DNA of 64,000 nucleotides from Taibaiella koreensis (GTDB taxonomy: Bacteria > Bacteroidota > Bacteroidia > Chitinophagales > Chitinophagaceae), in the NCBI RefSeq assembly GCF_003545715.1, contig NZ_QVNU01000002.1:616616-680615 (forward strand), given 5' to 3'. The notes beneath the pieces were generated by a model. It was not told the origin of the DNA. It saw nothing but the letters and a program-made list of their open reading frames with translations, and searched no databases. Shown one piece after another: positions 1 through 8,408 of this stretch. Every line of letters begins with the position of its first letter. Position 1 is the first letter of the stretch. The translations under genes were made by a program, and so were the position numbers.

Positions 1-389
1 ACCATACGGCCCAGACTGATGGGATGAAACCCGTCAACATCTTTTTCCGGGCTGATGGCATTGATCACCTTCTCTTCCGCGATATGGCGGGGCAGGGGCA
101 GCTGCACCAGGATGCCGTCGATCTCCGGATCGGCATTGAAAGCGGCAATATGTGCCAGTAGCTCAGGTTCGCTGGTTTCTTCACCCAGGCGCAACAGGGT
201 GGATCCAAAGCCGATCTGCTCGCAGGTCTTTACTTTGGATGCGACATAGGTTTGACTGGCCGGGTCGCCACCGACAAGGATGGCGGCCAGATGCGGTGTT
301 TTTTTGCCCTCTTGCTTACGTTGGCTCACTGTTTCGGCAATACCGGCAAGTATCGCCTCCGATACTTTTTTCCCGTCTAATAGTTGCAT
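1..389 (-). CDS. folD: FolD, methylenetetrahydrofolate dehydrogenase/cyclohydrolase (partial)
   Basis: The gene starts at 389 with [11 protein letters not shown] and runs off the left edge, so only about 129 N-terminal residues are present. FolD interconverts methylene-, methenyl- and formyl-tetrahydrofolate in the cytoplasm using NADP. Visible family signatures are the YxxxK active-site motif (YVASK), the [12 protein letters not shown] block and KDVDGFHP. The start follows a TACCTTTG promoter box by only four bases, with no room for a ribosome binding site. The terminator of the upstream porin gene lies in the same short interval. The identification is firm; the missing C-terminal NADP-binding half cannot be judged. 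Confidence 0.93.
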   Translation of the reverse strand, partial: MQLLDGKKVSEAILAGIAETVSQRKQEGKKTPHLAAILVGGDPASQTYVASKVKTCEQIGFGSTLLRLGEETSEPELLAHIAAFNADPEIDGILVQLPLPRHIAEEKVINAISPEKDVDGFHPISLGRM

Positions 390-393
390 GCTG

Positions 394-401
394 CAAAGGT
401 A
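394..401 (-). promoter_or_regulatory. -7 promoter box of folD (TACCTTTG)
   Basis: On the minus strand TACCTTTG matches the Bacteroidota -7 consensus TAnnTTTG. It ends four bases before the folD ATG, which would place transcription start at or next to the start codon. No clear -33 TTTG was identified. Confidence 0.55.
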
Positions 402-436
402 AAAAATAAAACCTCGCCGACCAGAGGCCGGCGAGG
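401..436 (-). terminator. Intrinsic terminator of the FadL-type porin gene
   Basis: An 8-bp perfect stem (412-419 with 429-436) is followed on the minus strand by a T-rich run (411-401). It lies 20 bases beyond the porin stop codon. Confidence 0.8.
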
Positions 437-455
437 TCAGGGTAGAAAAATAAGC

Positions 456-2003
456 TTATGATCCGAATTTGAAGCCCAGGGTAAGCGCTATCAGGTTATT
501 GCCATACTTAAGATCGGCAAGGGGCACCGGTATCTTCCGTATATTCAGATCCGCATTATCCTGCATCAGCAGGGGATAGCCGTATTCCGATTGCTTTTGC
601 ATAATGCGGACATAGGCCAGGTCGACAAAAAAGCCACCAAAGCGGGCGCCTACGCCGGCAGAAAAGTCCATCCGCTGACCATCGAAAATATCCGACTGCC
701 GGAAGGGACTGCTGTAATAGGCAAAGCCCAGGCGACCCATAAAGTTGCTCAGCTTGCCCTCAACACCCACGCGGAAATTGTGGGTACCCCTATAAGTGTC
801 TTTGATGGTTTGGTTCAGGGCATTTTCATAATCGTTGAAGCTGTTTTCCCTGAAGTTGTAACGCATGGCATTGTAGGCGGCGTATTCATAATCGGCCGTA
901 ATAAACCCATACTTGCCCATAAGCGCGGTGGCGCTCAGCACCGCACGCCAGGGTGTGCGCAGCGAATAATCGAACTGGTATTGCGAAGCCGGCTGCTTAC
1001 GGCTCACCGGATCGGTATCGCTTCCGCCGAGCGAGGCCTTATAGCCTTCTGTATTGGTGGTGATATCGTAATCGCTCAGATCGGTAAAGGCGATCCAGGT
1101 GGGCGTGTGAAATGCGGCGCCCACACGTATAACATCGTTGATCACATAAATAGCGCCCAGCTTGGCATTGAAGCCGATGCCTGTAGTGGTCAGCAGTTCG
1201 TTATAGCTCAGGAAGTCGAAATCATTGTTGGGATTACCGGTGGCATCCTTTTCGGTGTAATTGGTATTGCGGTCATATTTATAGGAAGTGAGTGCCACCG
1301 AAGCGCCGAGCAGCAGCTTTTCCATATAGTTGCCGCCAAGGCTCAGGTTCCATTCGTTGATGCCGCCTTTCGAGTTCCAGGATTTGGATTGGTTTACCGA
1401 ACCGCCCTTGCTGATGATATTGTTATACGGAATGGATTCGTGATTGGCGTCGAGCACATAGCCTTCGTAGCCCAGGAAGCCAAAGGGCGGCGCCAGCTGA
1501 TCGGATACGCCGTTGTATTTGGCATCTGCCGCAAATTCTTCGGTAATCGAGCTCAGGCTGTTGTTGCCGGCATAGTAGCCGTTGGCGGTAAAGTCAGCGA
1601 TACGGTTGAAGCCGAGACCCACCGAAAACGACTTCCAGCCACTGCTTTCGTATTCGCGGCCTTTTGCCGCCTTGGTGAATACTACACCGAAATTGCTGAG
1701 GTTAAGCCGGGTGCGGTCGTCGTTGTTGGCGCTGCCCAGGTAGGTACCCTTAATGTTGTTGAGCCGCAGCACCGGGGTAATCATGATTTCGGAGCTACGG
1801 TATTGGCCAATACCTGCAGGGTTGATGCTAAGGGACGAAAAGTCGGCGCCATAGGACCCTCCCGCGCCGCCAAGACTAAGTGCCCGGGCGGTACCGGCGC
1901 CGGTTACCTGCCCATAGCGAAGGGCATCCAATTCGTTCTGTGCCACTGCCATCGCGGGAAGGAGTATTCCCGCGGCTAATATCAGGTTGAAATATCTGTT
2001 CAT
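456..2003 (-). CDS. FadL/OmpP1-type outer membrane beta-barrel protein
   Basis: This 515-residue protein has an N-terminal signal peptide ending near AMAVAQ. It then has a long stretch of alternating polar and hydrophobic beta strands. The early segment with an SLGGAGGS glycine turn followed by SINPAGIGQY resembles the N-terminal hatch of the FadL/OmpP1/TodX family (hydrophobic substrate transport). The C-terminus ends in a short beta strand (LTLGFKF), as expected for barrel insertion by the BAM complex. The substrate cannot be deduced. A TACCTTTG box 30 bases upstream and a hairpin terminator downstream make it a single-gene unit, divergent from the lipoprotein gene at 2233. Confidence 0.8.
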   Translation of the reverse strand: MNRYFNLILAAGILLPAMAVAQNELDALRYGQVTGAGTARALSLGGAGGSYGADFSSLSINPAGIGQYRSSEIMITPVLRLNNIKGTYLGSANNDDRTRLNLSNFGVVFTKAAKGREYESSGWKSFSVGLGFNRIADFTANGYYAGNNSLSSITEEFAADAKYNGVSDQLAPPFGFLGYEGYVLDANHESIPYNNIISKGGSVNQSKSWNSKGGINEWNLSLGGNYMEKLLLGASVALTSYKYDRNTNYTEKDATGNPNNDFDFLSYNELLTTTGIGFNAKLGAIYVINDVIRVGAAFHTPTWIAFTDLSDYDITTNTEGYKASLGGSDTDPVSRKQPASQYQFDYSLRTPWRAVLSATALMGKYGFITADYEYAAYNAMRYNFRENSFNDYENALNQTIKDTYRGTHNFRVGVEGKLSNFMGRLGFAYYSSPFRQSDIFDGQRMDFSAGVGARFGGFFVDLAYVRIMQKQSEYGYPLLMQDNADLNIRKIPVPLADLKYGNNLIALTLGFKFGS

Positions 2004-2032
2004 GTCAAAAGGCTGATTAGTCGATGCTTAGA

Positions 2033-2040
2033 CAAAGGTA
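2033..2040 (-). promoter_or_regulatory. -7 promoter box of the FadL-type gene (TACCTTTG)
   Basis: The minus-strand TACCTTTG box fits TAnnTTTG and would give a leader of about 25 bases before the ATG at 2003. Confidence 0.5.
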
Positions 2041-2185
2041 CGCGGCATAATGTTTAATTCCCCCAAGGGAATATTTTCAGGATGTTAATTAGGAATTCCT
2101 GTGGCATATTTAGCGGCACAAAGGACGGATTCCGACGCCCGGGCTACGTATATTTAATTACCGGCAAACCTGTTGCTGCGGCATT

Positions 2186-2193
2186 TAGATTTG
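2186..2193 (+). promoter_or_regulatory. -7 promoter box of the 2233 lipoprotein gene (TAGATTTG)
   Basis: TAGATTTG fits the TAnnTTTG consensus about 40 bases before the ATG at 2233. The box lies inside a longer open frame that begins at 2173, which argues for the 2233 start. Confidence 0.45.
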
Positions 2194-2232
2194 TTCTGTA
2201 AAACATATTCTTCCTCCGCTAAAATCTTACTT

Positions 2233-2769
2233 ATGAACCGTTCTATCCTGCACTGCTCCGGCCTTATTCCGGTCCTGCTGCTCTTGTTCCTGTCCTCTTG
2301 CGGCAACAAATCCATGGATCTGGCCCGGGAACTTTCCTCCAGCTATACGCACGATGGTAAGACCATCACTGCCGAGGGCAGACTGGCTACCGATCTTATG
2401 ATCTGGGGCACCGGCCAGACACTCGATATGAACCTGGAAATGCAGGCTGCCCTGGACAACAGCAAACGGGAGCGGATCACCGATATCGTATTGCCCTATG
2501 GTACCGGCAAAAACAGTGTAAAGATCGATGTACCCGACACAGCCCGACATTTCGAAGCCAAAGACGTATTGATCTACGACAAGAACGGTGAAAAAATCAC
2601 GACAAGCGATAAGGTACGTATAACCGGAACGGTAACGTATACAGCTAAAGGACCTAAGAAAAAATCCAATGATCATGTGATGATCACGGTGCCCAAACCC
2701 AGGAAAGAGGAAGGCGACGGTAACGATTATAGCTATAAGATCAGCAATGTGACTATCGAGAAGCTGTAG
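2233..2769 (+). CDS. Hypothetical lipoprotein
   Basis: From the ATG at 2233 the product is 178 residues with a lipoprotein signal: a hydrophobic stretch ending LLFLSSC, with Cys near residue 22. The open frame extends 20 codons further upstream, but that extension would precede the signal peptide and overlaps a promoter box, so 2233 is preferred. The mature part is polar and beta-rich with no catalytic motif that I recognise. It stands alone and ends at a very long hairpin. Likely lipid-anchored in the periplasm; function unknown. Confidence 0.7.
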   Translation: MNRSILHCSGLIPVLLLLFLSSCGNKSMDLARELSSSYTHDGKTITAEGRLATDLMIWGTGQTLDMNLEMQAALDNSKRERITDIVLPYGTGKNSVKIDVPDTARHFEAKDVLIYDKNGEKITTSDKVRITGTVTYTAKGPKKKSNDHVMITVPKPRKEEGDGNDYSYKISNVTIEKL

Positions 2770-2783
2770 CTTGCTTTTGTTCA

Positions 2784-2835
2784 GTCCCCTAACGAGACAA
2801 GCCACCCTAAAGGGTGGCTTGTCTCGTTAGGGGAC
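2784..2835. terminator. 24-bp perfect hairpin after the lipoprotein gene
   Basis: Two 24-base arms (2784-2807 and 2812-2835) pair without mismatch around a TAAA loop. The hairpin begins 14 bases after the stop codon. It has no strong T-tract, so it may end transcription by stem strength or protect the 3' end. Confidence 0.65.
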
Positions 2836-3339
2836 AATGGAACACCAAATGACTTCGTGCCAATATGATATCTCCGGCACTATTGGATCAGGCTTTATGC
2901 CCTAATTTCTTGTGGATTCCCGCCATGCAGATAATCGATACTATTTTAGTTTGACTATCCGGATATAGGAAACCAGCTGAAAATAGGAGCAATAAAGAAA
3001 TGATCCTTTGGGTCAATGATTAAACCGTTGATCCATGACCCTATGCCTGGCAATGTTGCATTAAAGCTCATATCTATTTTTAAGCCCGGGTGCGCTGGCC
3101 ACAAAAAAACAGCGGAGCATTGTTTTTTTGCCGCCTTTTTTGCCTCTTTTTTGGCGGAGCAACTTTTCTCATGAGCACCATAACAAACAATAAACATAGA
3201 TGCGAATAAAAAAGAGGAAGATATTGATACCAACAAAAAGACGGGTAAAGCAACGCGTGCAAGCTGGTATTTATAGACGTGCAAAAATTTGTTCCCTTTA
3301 TCCGGGTAGTCAATTATTTTAGAATGGCCATTACGGTCC
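2836..3339. other. Interval between the lipoprotein gene and acs
   Basis: These 504 bases hold no securely identified gene. A minus-strand open frame at 2955-3284 is described separately. The rest shows no RNA gene or repeat that I recognise. Confidence 0.5.
2955..3284 (-). CDS. Possible small membrane or exported protein (TTG start)
   Basis: Downstream of acs, a minus-strand frame of 109 codons could start at TTG (3284), about nine bases after an AAGGGA ribosome-binding-like sequence. It begins with a strongly hydrophobic segment (about residues 10-36), followed by a Lys/Ala/Cys-rich stretch (SCSAKKEAKKAAKKQC) and a hydrophobic C-terminal part. It has no ATG in a sensible place and no family that I recognise. 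It could equally be non-coding sequence with a chance open frame. Confidence 0.25.
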   Translation of the reverse strand: MHVYKYQLARVALPVFLLVSISSSFLFASMFIVCYGAHEKSCSAKKEAKKAAKKQCSAVFLWPAHPGLKIDMSFNATLPGIGSWINGLIIDPKDHFFIAPIFSWFPISG

Positions 3340-5274
3340 CTACAATTTTCCCTTTTTGATCTCCTCCACCACACCCGGATCGAGCAAGGTGCTGGTATCG
3401 CCCAGGCTGTCGAGCGCGCCCTCGGCGATCTTGCGCAGGATACGGCGCATGATCTTGCCACTACGGGTCTTGGGTAGCCCGCTTACAAACTGGATCTTGT
3501 CGGGCTTGGCAATAGCCCCTATAAGGTGGGTAACCGTGTGCAGGATCGCCTTGCGCGCATCATCGCCCGGTTGGTGATCGGGGTCGCAGACCACGAAAGC
3601 ATAGATGCCCTGGCCCTTGATATCGTGCGGATAGCCTACGATAGCGCTCTCGATCACGGCGGGATCGCTGTTGATGGCGTTCTCCACTTCTGCCGTACCG
3701 ATCCGGTGTCCGCTCACATTGAGCACGTCGTCCACGCGGCCGGTGATGCGGTAATTGCCCTCCTCGTCGCGGTAGCAGCCATCGCCACTGAAATAAAGTC
3801 CCGGGTAGGTAGCAAAGTAATTTTGTTTGAACCGTTCATGGTCGCCATAGGTCGTGCGGAACATACCCGGCCAGGGGAAACGGATGCACAGGTTTCCGGA
3901 AACAATAGTCTTGCCATCTTCCTGCAGTACCGGCAATGCCGGCTCGCCCTTTTCGTCGACGAGCAGGGGCTGTATGCCCGGCAAGGGCTTTGTGGCGAAG
4001 GTGGGTATTCCGGGTGTAACGCCGGCCAGGTTGGAGATGAGGATGCCCCCGTTTTCCGTTTGCCACCAGGTGTCGACCAGGGGGCAACGGCCTTTGCCTA
4101 TATGCTCATGAAACCATTGCCAGGCCTCCTCGTTGATCGGTTCGCCTACGGAGCCCAGCACCCTGAGGGAACTGAGGTCATGGCCCTCCACGGGCTCGGT
4201 ACCGAAGCTCATCAGGCTACGGATAGCGGTGGGCGCGGTATACAGTATATTGACCTTGTGCTTGTCGACGATATCCCAGAAACGGCCGGCGTCGGGCCAG
4301 GTGGGAATACCTTCGAAGATGAGCGTGGTGGCGCCGGCCAGCAAGGGACCGTAAACGATATAGCTGTGCCCGGTGATCCAGCCGATATCGGCCGTGCAGA
4401 AATACACCTCGCCGGGTTGGTATTGGAATACATTGACAAAGGAATAAGCGGCGTATACCATATACCCACCGCAGGTATGCACCACGCCTTTGGGCTTCCC
4501 GGTCGAGCCGGATGTATACAGGATAAACAAAGGATCTTCGGCATCCATGAGCTCGGCCGGGAAAAAAGGGTTCCCATCCGCTGCGACTTTTTCTATTTCA
4601 TCCTCCCAGTACAGGTCGCGGCCGGCTGTCATCGTTGTTGTAATGCCGGTACGGCGCAGCACCAGCACCTTCCGCACAAAATCACATTGCTCCAGCGCTT
4701 CGTCCATCACGCTTTTCAATGGAATATCCTTGTTGCCACGGTAAGCGCCGTCGGCCGTGATCACAAAGGTGGCCTGTGCATCCTGGAGACGGTCGATAAT
4801 ACTATGGGCGCTGAAGCCTCCGAAAACAATGGAATGAATGGCTCCGATACGGGCGCAGGCCAGCGTAGCGATGGCCAGCTCGGGTACCATGCCCATATAG
4901 ATGCAGACGCGGTCGCCTTTGCGCACGCCATTTCGCTGTAGCACATGGCACAACTGCATTACCTTATCCAGCAGCTGGCGGTAGCTGAGGGCATGCCCCG
5001 GCGCTTCCGGGTCGTTGGGTTCCCAGATGATTGCCGGCTGGTCGCCCAGTTGCTCCAGGTGGCGGTCCAGGCAGTTTTCCGTAATGTTGAGCTGGGCGCC
5101 TTTGAACCATTCTATACGGGGCTCCTCAAAATTCCAGTCCAATATCCGCTCCCAGGGCCGGCGCCATTGAAAATGCGTCGCCACTCCGGCCCAGAATCCC
5201 TCCGGGTCCTCGATACTCTTCTGGTATATAGTGTCGTATTGCTCTTTTGATTGTATCTGATAAGGGTAAGCCAT
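3340..5274 (-). CDS. acs: Acetyl-CoA synthetase, AMP-forming
   Basis: The 644-residue protein has the usual length of Acs, which activates acetate to acetyl-CoA through acetyl-AMP. It carries the P-loop-like YTSGSTGKPKGVVHT, the WWQTENGG adenylation motif, SGHRIGTAEVE in the hinge region, and the C-terminal PKTRSGKIMRR. The Lys in that last motif is the catalytic residue that is reversibly acetylated in characterised homologues. The open frame extends to 5304, but the ATG at 5274 (MAYPYQIQSKEQ) matches the family N-terminus. It appears monocistronic. Confidence 0.95.
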   Translation of the reverse strand: MAYPYQIQSKEQYDTIYQKSIEDPEGFWAGVATHFQWRRPWERILDWNFEEPRIEWFKGAQLNITENCLDRHLEQLGDQPAIIWEPNDPEAPGHALSYRQLLDKVMQLCHVLQRNGVRKGDRVCIYMGMVPELAIATLACARIGAIHSIVFGGFSAHSIIDRLQDAQATFVITADGAYRGNKDIPLKSVMDEALEQCDFVRKVLVLRRTGITTTMTAGRDLYWEDEIEKVAADGNPFFPAELMDAEDPLFILYTSGSTGKPKGVVHTCGGYMVYAAYSFVNVFQYQPGEVYFCTADIGWITGHSYIVYGPLLAGATTLIFEGIPTWPDAGRFWDIVDKHKVNILYTAPTAIRSLMSFGTEPVEGHDLSSLRVLGSVGEPINEEAWQWFHEHIGKGRCPLVDTWWQTENGGILISNLAGVTPGIPTFATKPLPGIQPLLVDEKGEPALPVLQEDGKTIVSGNLCIRFPWPGMFRTTYGDHERFKQNYFATYPGLYFSGDGCYRDEEGNYRITGRVDDVLNVSGHRIGTAEVENAINSDPAVIESAIVGYPHDIKGQGIYAFVVCDPDHQPGDDARKAILHTVTHLIGAIAKPDKIQFVSGLPKTRSGKIMRRILRKIAEGALDSLGDTSTLLDPGVVEEIKKGKL

Positions 5275-5462
5275 AAATAGGGAAAAGAAATTTTTGCTCC
5301 CCAAATTAAGAAATTCGGTCCAGCTCTGTTATCGCCGGGGCAGCAAGACCAAAACTTAACATTTACCAGCCGGGGCCGGAGCAAAGGAGCGGAACCACTC
5401 TCCTGTCAAGGTGTATTTTTTTACGTATAAGGACATTGCGGTCTATTTTACCAATTTTCTCC

Positions 5463-5470
5463 TATATTTG
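5463..5470 (+). promoter_or_regulatory. -7 promoter box of the DUF4290 gene (TATATTTG)
   Basis: TATATTTG fits TAnnTTTG. It would leave a leader of about 90 bases before the ATG at 5565. That leader contains a small hairpin (CCTGC with GCAGG, about 5522-5541), so it may be structured. Confidence 0.5.
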
Positions 5471-5564
5471 CAAGGTATCACCCCGTGGATAGGGGCATCC
5501 GCGCGGTTACTTCACTTTTTCACCTGCCGTTATGTTGCAGGATAATGTTTACTTTCTTCTCTAA

Positions 5565-6287
5565 ATGAAATACAATACAACGCGCGATAAGCTGACCATG
5601 CCCGAGTACGGCAGGAACATACAGCAGATGGTAGAGTATATGCGTACCATCGAAGATCCCGTAAAACGCCAGAAAAATGCCCGCGCAATCATCGAACTGA
5701 TGGGCATCCTGAATCCTCACCTGAAAAATGTGGAGGACTTCCGTCATAAGCTCTGGGATCACCTTTATCTCATCGCCGACTTCGATCTTGATGTCGAATC
5801 GCCATATCCTACACCAACAAAAGAAAAACTGTTCCGCAAGCCCGACCCGCTGCCTTATCCAAGGTCGCAGCAGAAGAAGCAGCGCCACCTGGGTAAAAAC
5901 CTGGCGGCAGTAATCGACAAAGCGCTCCATGAGACCGACGAAGAGAAGCGCCGCGGCTTTACACAGTCGATCGCCTATTACATGAAACTGGCCTACGCCA
6001 ACTGGCATAAAGAGCCGGTGCACGACGACATGATCAAGGAGGAGCTTTCGGAGATCACCAACGGAGAGCTGAACTATACGGCTACCGGGATCAAGGTGAA
6101 ATTTGACAACCGGAACAACAACAATGGTAATGGCGGCCATAAGAAAAACCTTAGCGCCAATAAGAACCGGAATCAAAATAACAATAACCGCAACAACAAT
6201 AATAATAACCGCAATAATAGCAACAACAACAACAACCGGAACAATAACAATAAGAATCGCAATAAGGGCGGCAGGCCGAATATCTAA
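5565..6287 (+). CDS. DUF4290 domain protein with Asn-rich tail
   Basis: Residues 1 to about 180 match what I know of DUF4290, a conserved helical Bacteroidota protein of unknown function (YNTTRDKLTMPEYGRNIQ at the start, AYYMKLAYANWHKEPVHDD later). From about residue 180 the protein becomes almost pure Asn with scattered Arg, Lys and Gly, encoded by AAC/AAT runs. This basic, disordered tail could bind nucleic acid or drive assembly, but that is inference. The gene ends just before a 22-bp perfect hairpin. Confidence 0.85.
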   Translation: MKYNTTRDKLTMPEYGRNIQQMVEYMRTIEDPVKRQKNARAIIELMGILNPHLKNVEDFRHKLWDHLYLIADFDLDVESPYPTPTKEKLFRKPDPLPYPRSQQKKQRHLGKNLAAVIDKALHETDEEKRRGFTQSIAYYMKLAYANWHKEPVHDDMIKEELSEITNGELNYTATGIKVKFDNRNNNNGNGGHKKNLSANKNRNQNNNNRNNNNNNRNNSNNNNNRNNNNKNRNKGGRPNI

Positions 6288-6304
6288 GCGGTTGACCGTA
6301 TGCC

Positions 6305-6352
6305 ATAAGAATAGAATAGGCTGACCAAATGGTCAGCCTATTCTATTCTTAT
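6305..6352. terminator. 22-bp perfect hairpin between convergent genes
   Basis: Arms 6305-6326 and 6331-6352 pair perfectly around an AAAT loop. It separates the DUF4290 gene (plus) from the homocysteine methyltransferase gene (minus) and can serve both strands. Confidence 0.8.
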
Positions 6353-6370
6353 TCGTTTAAAAAAAATCTG

Positions 6371-7393
6371 CTACAGAGCGGTCTCCAGTACCGGCAGCAG
6401 CCGTGGTGCAATGTCCCTTACTGCTTCGGCTATAGCCCTTATATGGTCGGGGGTAGTGCCGCAGCAGCCGCCTACGATATTGATCCAGTGATTACGGGCA
6501 AAGCCGGCGATGATCGCAGCCGTATCGGCAGGCGTTTCGTCGTACTCACCCATCGCATTGGGAAGGCCGGCATTGGGATAACAACTTACATAGCAGGCGG
6601 CGATCTGGGCCAGCTCTTCAACATGCGGTTTCATCTGGGCGCCACCCAGCGCACAGTTGAGGCCGATACTTACCGGCGCCGCATGGGCTACCGATACATA
6701 AAAGGCTTCCAGGGTTTGCCCGCTTAGTGTACGCCCCGATGCATCGGTAATGGTACCAGAGATCATTACCGGCAGCGTGGTACCCGTCTCGTCAAAGAAC
6801 CGCTGTATCGCGAACAAAGCGGCCTTGGCATTCAGTGTGTCAAATATGGTCTCTACCAGCAGGATGTCGGCGCCGCCTTCCACCAGGCCTTTTACCTGGT
6901 CGAAATAGGCCTGGGACACCTCATCGAAAGTCACCGCGCGATAGCCCGGATTGTTCACATCGGGAGAAAGGGACAGGGTCTTGTTCATGGGGCCTATGGC
7001 GCCTGCCACAAAACGGGGACCGGCGCCGGGATGAGCTTCCAGGTACTCTGTGATCGCCTCCCTGGCCACCCTTGCCGACGCTACATTCATTTCATAGGAC
7101 AGCTCCTGCATATCATAGTCAGCCATCGAGATCACCTGCGCGCTGAAGGTGTTCGTTTCTATAACATCGGCGCCCGCTTCCAGGTACTCCCTGTGGATAG
7201 CCTTGATGATTTGCGGCTGTGTGATCGAGAGGAGGTCGTTGTTCCCTTTAAGGTCGCAGTGCCAGGCGTTGAACCGTTCGCCACGGTAGTCGGCTTCTTC
7301 CAGCTTATAGCGCTGTATCATGGTGCCCATAGCGCCATCGATAATGACGATACGTTGCTCCAGCAAATCGGTCAGTTGTTGTTTTACAGTCAT
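6371..7393 (-). CDS. Homocysteine S-methyltransferase domain protein (MetH N-terminal type)
   Basis: The 340-residue protein is a lone homocysteine-binding barrel. It begins with [14 protein letters not shown], and its zinc ligands are Cys247 in GLNCALGG and Cys310/Cys311 in [11 protein letters not shown]. In many Bacteroidota methionine synthase is split, and this part supplies the zinc/homocysteine domain to a separate folate/cobalamin protein, which is not in this window. The ATG at 7393 ([11 protein letters not shown]) is preferred over the upstream one at 7414 because it matches family starts. A lipoprotein gene lies 35 bases upstream on the same strand. Confidence 0.88.
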   Translation of the reverse strand: MTVKQQLTDLLEQRIVIIDGAMGTMIQRYKLEEADYRGERFNAWHCDLKGNNDLLSITQPQIIKAIHREYLEAGADVIETNTFSAQVISMADYDMQELSYEMNVASARVAREAITEYLEAHPGAGPRFVAGAIGPMNKTLSLSPDVNNPGYRAVTFDEVSQAYFDQVKGLVEGGADILLVETIFDTLNAKAALFAIQRFFDETGTTLPVMISGTITDASGRTLSGQTLEAFYVSVAHAAPVSIGLNCALGGAQMKPHVEELAQIAACYVSCYPNAGLPNAMGEYDETPADTAAIIAGFARNHWINIVGGCCGTTPDHIRAIAEAVRDIAPRLLPVLETAL

Positions 7394-7428
7394 GATCGGC
7401 AAATAAAAATGCAAGTTACGGGATTAAT

Positions 7429-7764
7429 TTATTGCAAATATTTCACGGCTACCCATACCTGGCGTTTGCCGTGGCGGGTACGGTACTCCACCAACGCCAT
7501 ATCGATCTTCCGTTTCAATACCGTTACTCTCTTGCTTGCCGGAAGGCGGATGATCTTCCCTGCAGCCCTGAGCGCTTCCAGCTTTTTTTCATCCTTTAAT
7601 ACGGAATATTCGGTCATCTCGGCGTAGCCGCGTTCGTCTGTTGCGGAAAGACATTCGGTTTTGGTCTGGTATTGTTCGCCTTCCCTGGCCGGCTTGTCAC
7701 AGGACAGCAGGCCAAAAAAGAGCAGGACGGAAAGCAATAAAGGGATCAGGGTTCGTAGTCGCAT
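7429..7764 (-). CDS. Small hypothetical lipoprotein
   Basis: This 111-residue product has a lipobox (LLFFGLLSC, Cys near residue 22) followed by a charged, mixed alpha/beta region with no recognised family. It lies 35 bases upstream of the homocysteine methyltransferase gene and may be co-transcribed with it. A TACTTTTG box ends four bases before its ATG, suggesting a leaderless mRNA. Confidence 0.65.
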   Translation of the reverse strand: MRLRTLIPLLLSVLLFFGLLSCDKPAREGEQYQTKTECLSATDERGYAEMTEYSVLKDEKKLEALRAAGKIIRLPASKRVTVLKRKIDMALVEYRTRHGKRQVWVAVKYLQ

Positions 7765-7768
7765 TGTT

Positions 7769-7776
7769 CAAAAGTA
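7769..7776 (-). promoter_or_regulatory. -7 promoter box (TACTTTTG), four bases from the ATG
   Basis: The minus-strand TACTTTTG fits TAnnTTTG and is separated from the ATG at 7764 by four bases (AACA). Confidence 0.5.
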
Positions 7777-7878
7777 ACCCATATGCTGCAAGATTGTTGA
7801 TCAAGCCTTCGATGGCGCCATTGAAAAGTAATATGCGTTCCCTGCCTGTAACAACCAGGTAAGCCAGCGGGGAAGGAG

Positions 7879-8145
7879 CTATAGCGTTCCTGCCGCAGGT
7901 GTTCCGGTTTGGCCGGCAACGGCCTTTTCCAACTGCTGCAGACGCCTCAGCGGTGGATTAAAGTAATGTGAGGGATTGAAGGTACGCGCCGCATGCAGCT
8001 CCATGCTGATAAATTCAGGGATATTTTTAACCAGCATGCAGCCTTCCCGCCATTCCGGAATCAGTATCGGCGTTGTTTCAAAAAAATGCTGCAGACGGTC
8101 GGCTTCTTTCAACACTTCGGGATGCTGCGGTTGTTGCTTGATCAT
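7879..8145 (-). CDS. Small hypothetical protein, possibly DUF6965-like
   Basis: The 88-residue soluble protein has the segment LIPEWREGCMLVKNIPEFI followed by a helix and RRLQQLEKA. This pattern resembles the small Bacteroidota family DUF6965 (I..IP.FI...., then RL..L), but the match is from memory and tentative. A TATCTTTG box lies four bases before the ATG. It ends about 115 bases before the lipoprotein gene on the same strand. Confidence 0.5.
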   Translation of the reverse strand: MIKQQPQHPEVLKEADRLQHFFETTPILIPEWREGCMLVKNIPEFISMELHAARTFNPSHYFNPPLRRLQQLEKAVAGQTGTPAAGTL

Positions 8146-8149
8146 AAAG

Positions 8150-8157
8150 CAAAGATA
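8150..8157 (-). promoter_or_regulatory. -7 promoter box (TATCTTTG), four bases from the ATG
   Basis: The minus-strand TATCTTTG fits TAnnTTTG and ends four bases before the ATG at 8145. Confidence 0.5.
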
Positions 8158-8408
8158 CGAAAAAGCGGCCTGACGGGTATTGAATGCCGTTTATTGCCTG
8201 GAGGAAACCTACTTAGGTATTGTTGCAGCCTTACGGTAGAGTTGCCTTGCCGGCAGTGGTTAAATTTCGCTGCTTTCCCGGATAAGGCCCTCTGCGCGCC
8301 GTAACTTTGAACATCCGGGCCGTTAATGTTGCCAATGAACTATCGTTTGTAAGATGGGCAAAGCATGGCGCCGGAGAAAATGAATGCCATAATCAATCTT
8401 TTAATTCA

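Noticed and set aside
591..1979. Plus-strand 462-codon frame opposite the FadL-type gene
   Set aside because: It is the complement of a clear signal-peptide barrel gene with a promoter and a terminator; the plus frame has low-complexity composition and no recognisable domain.
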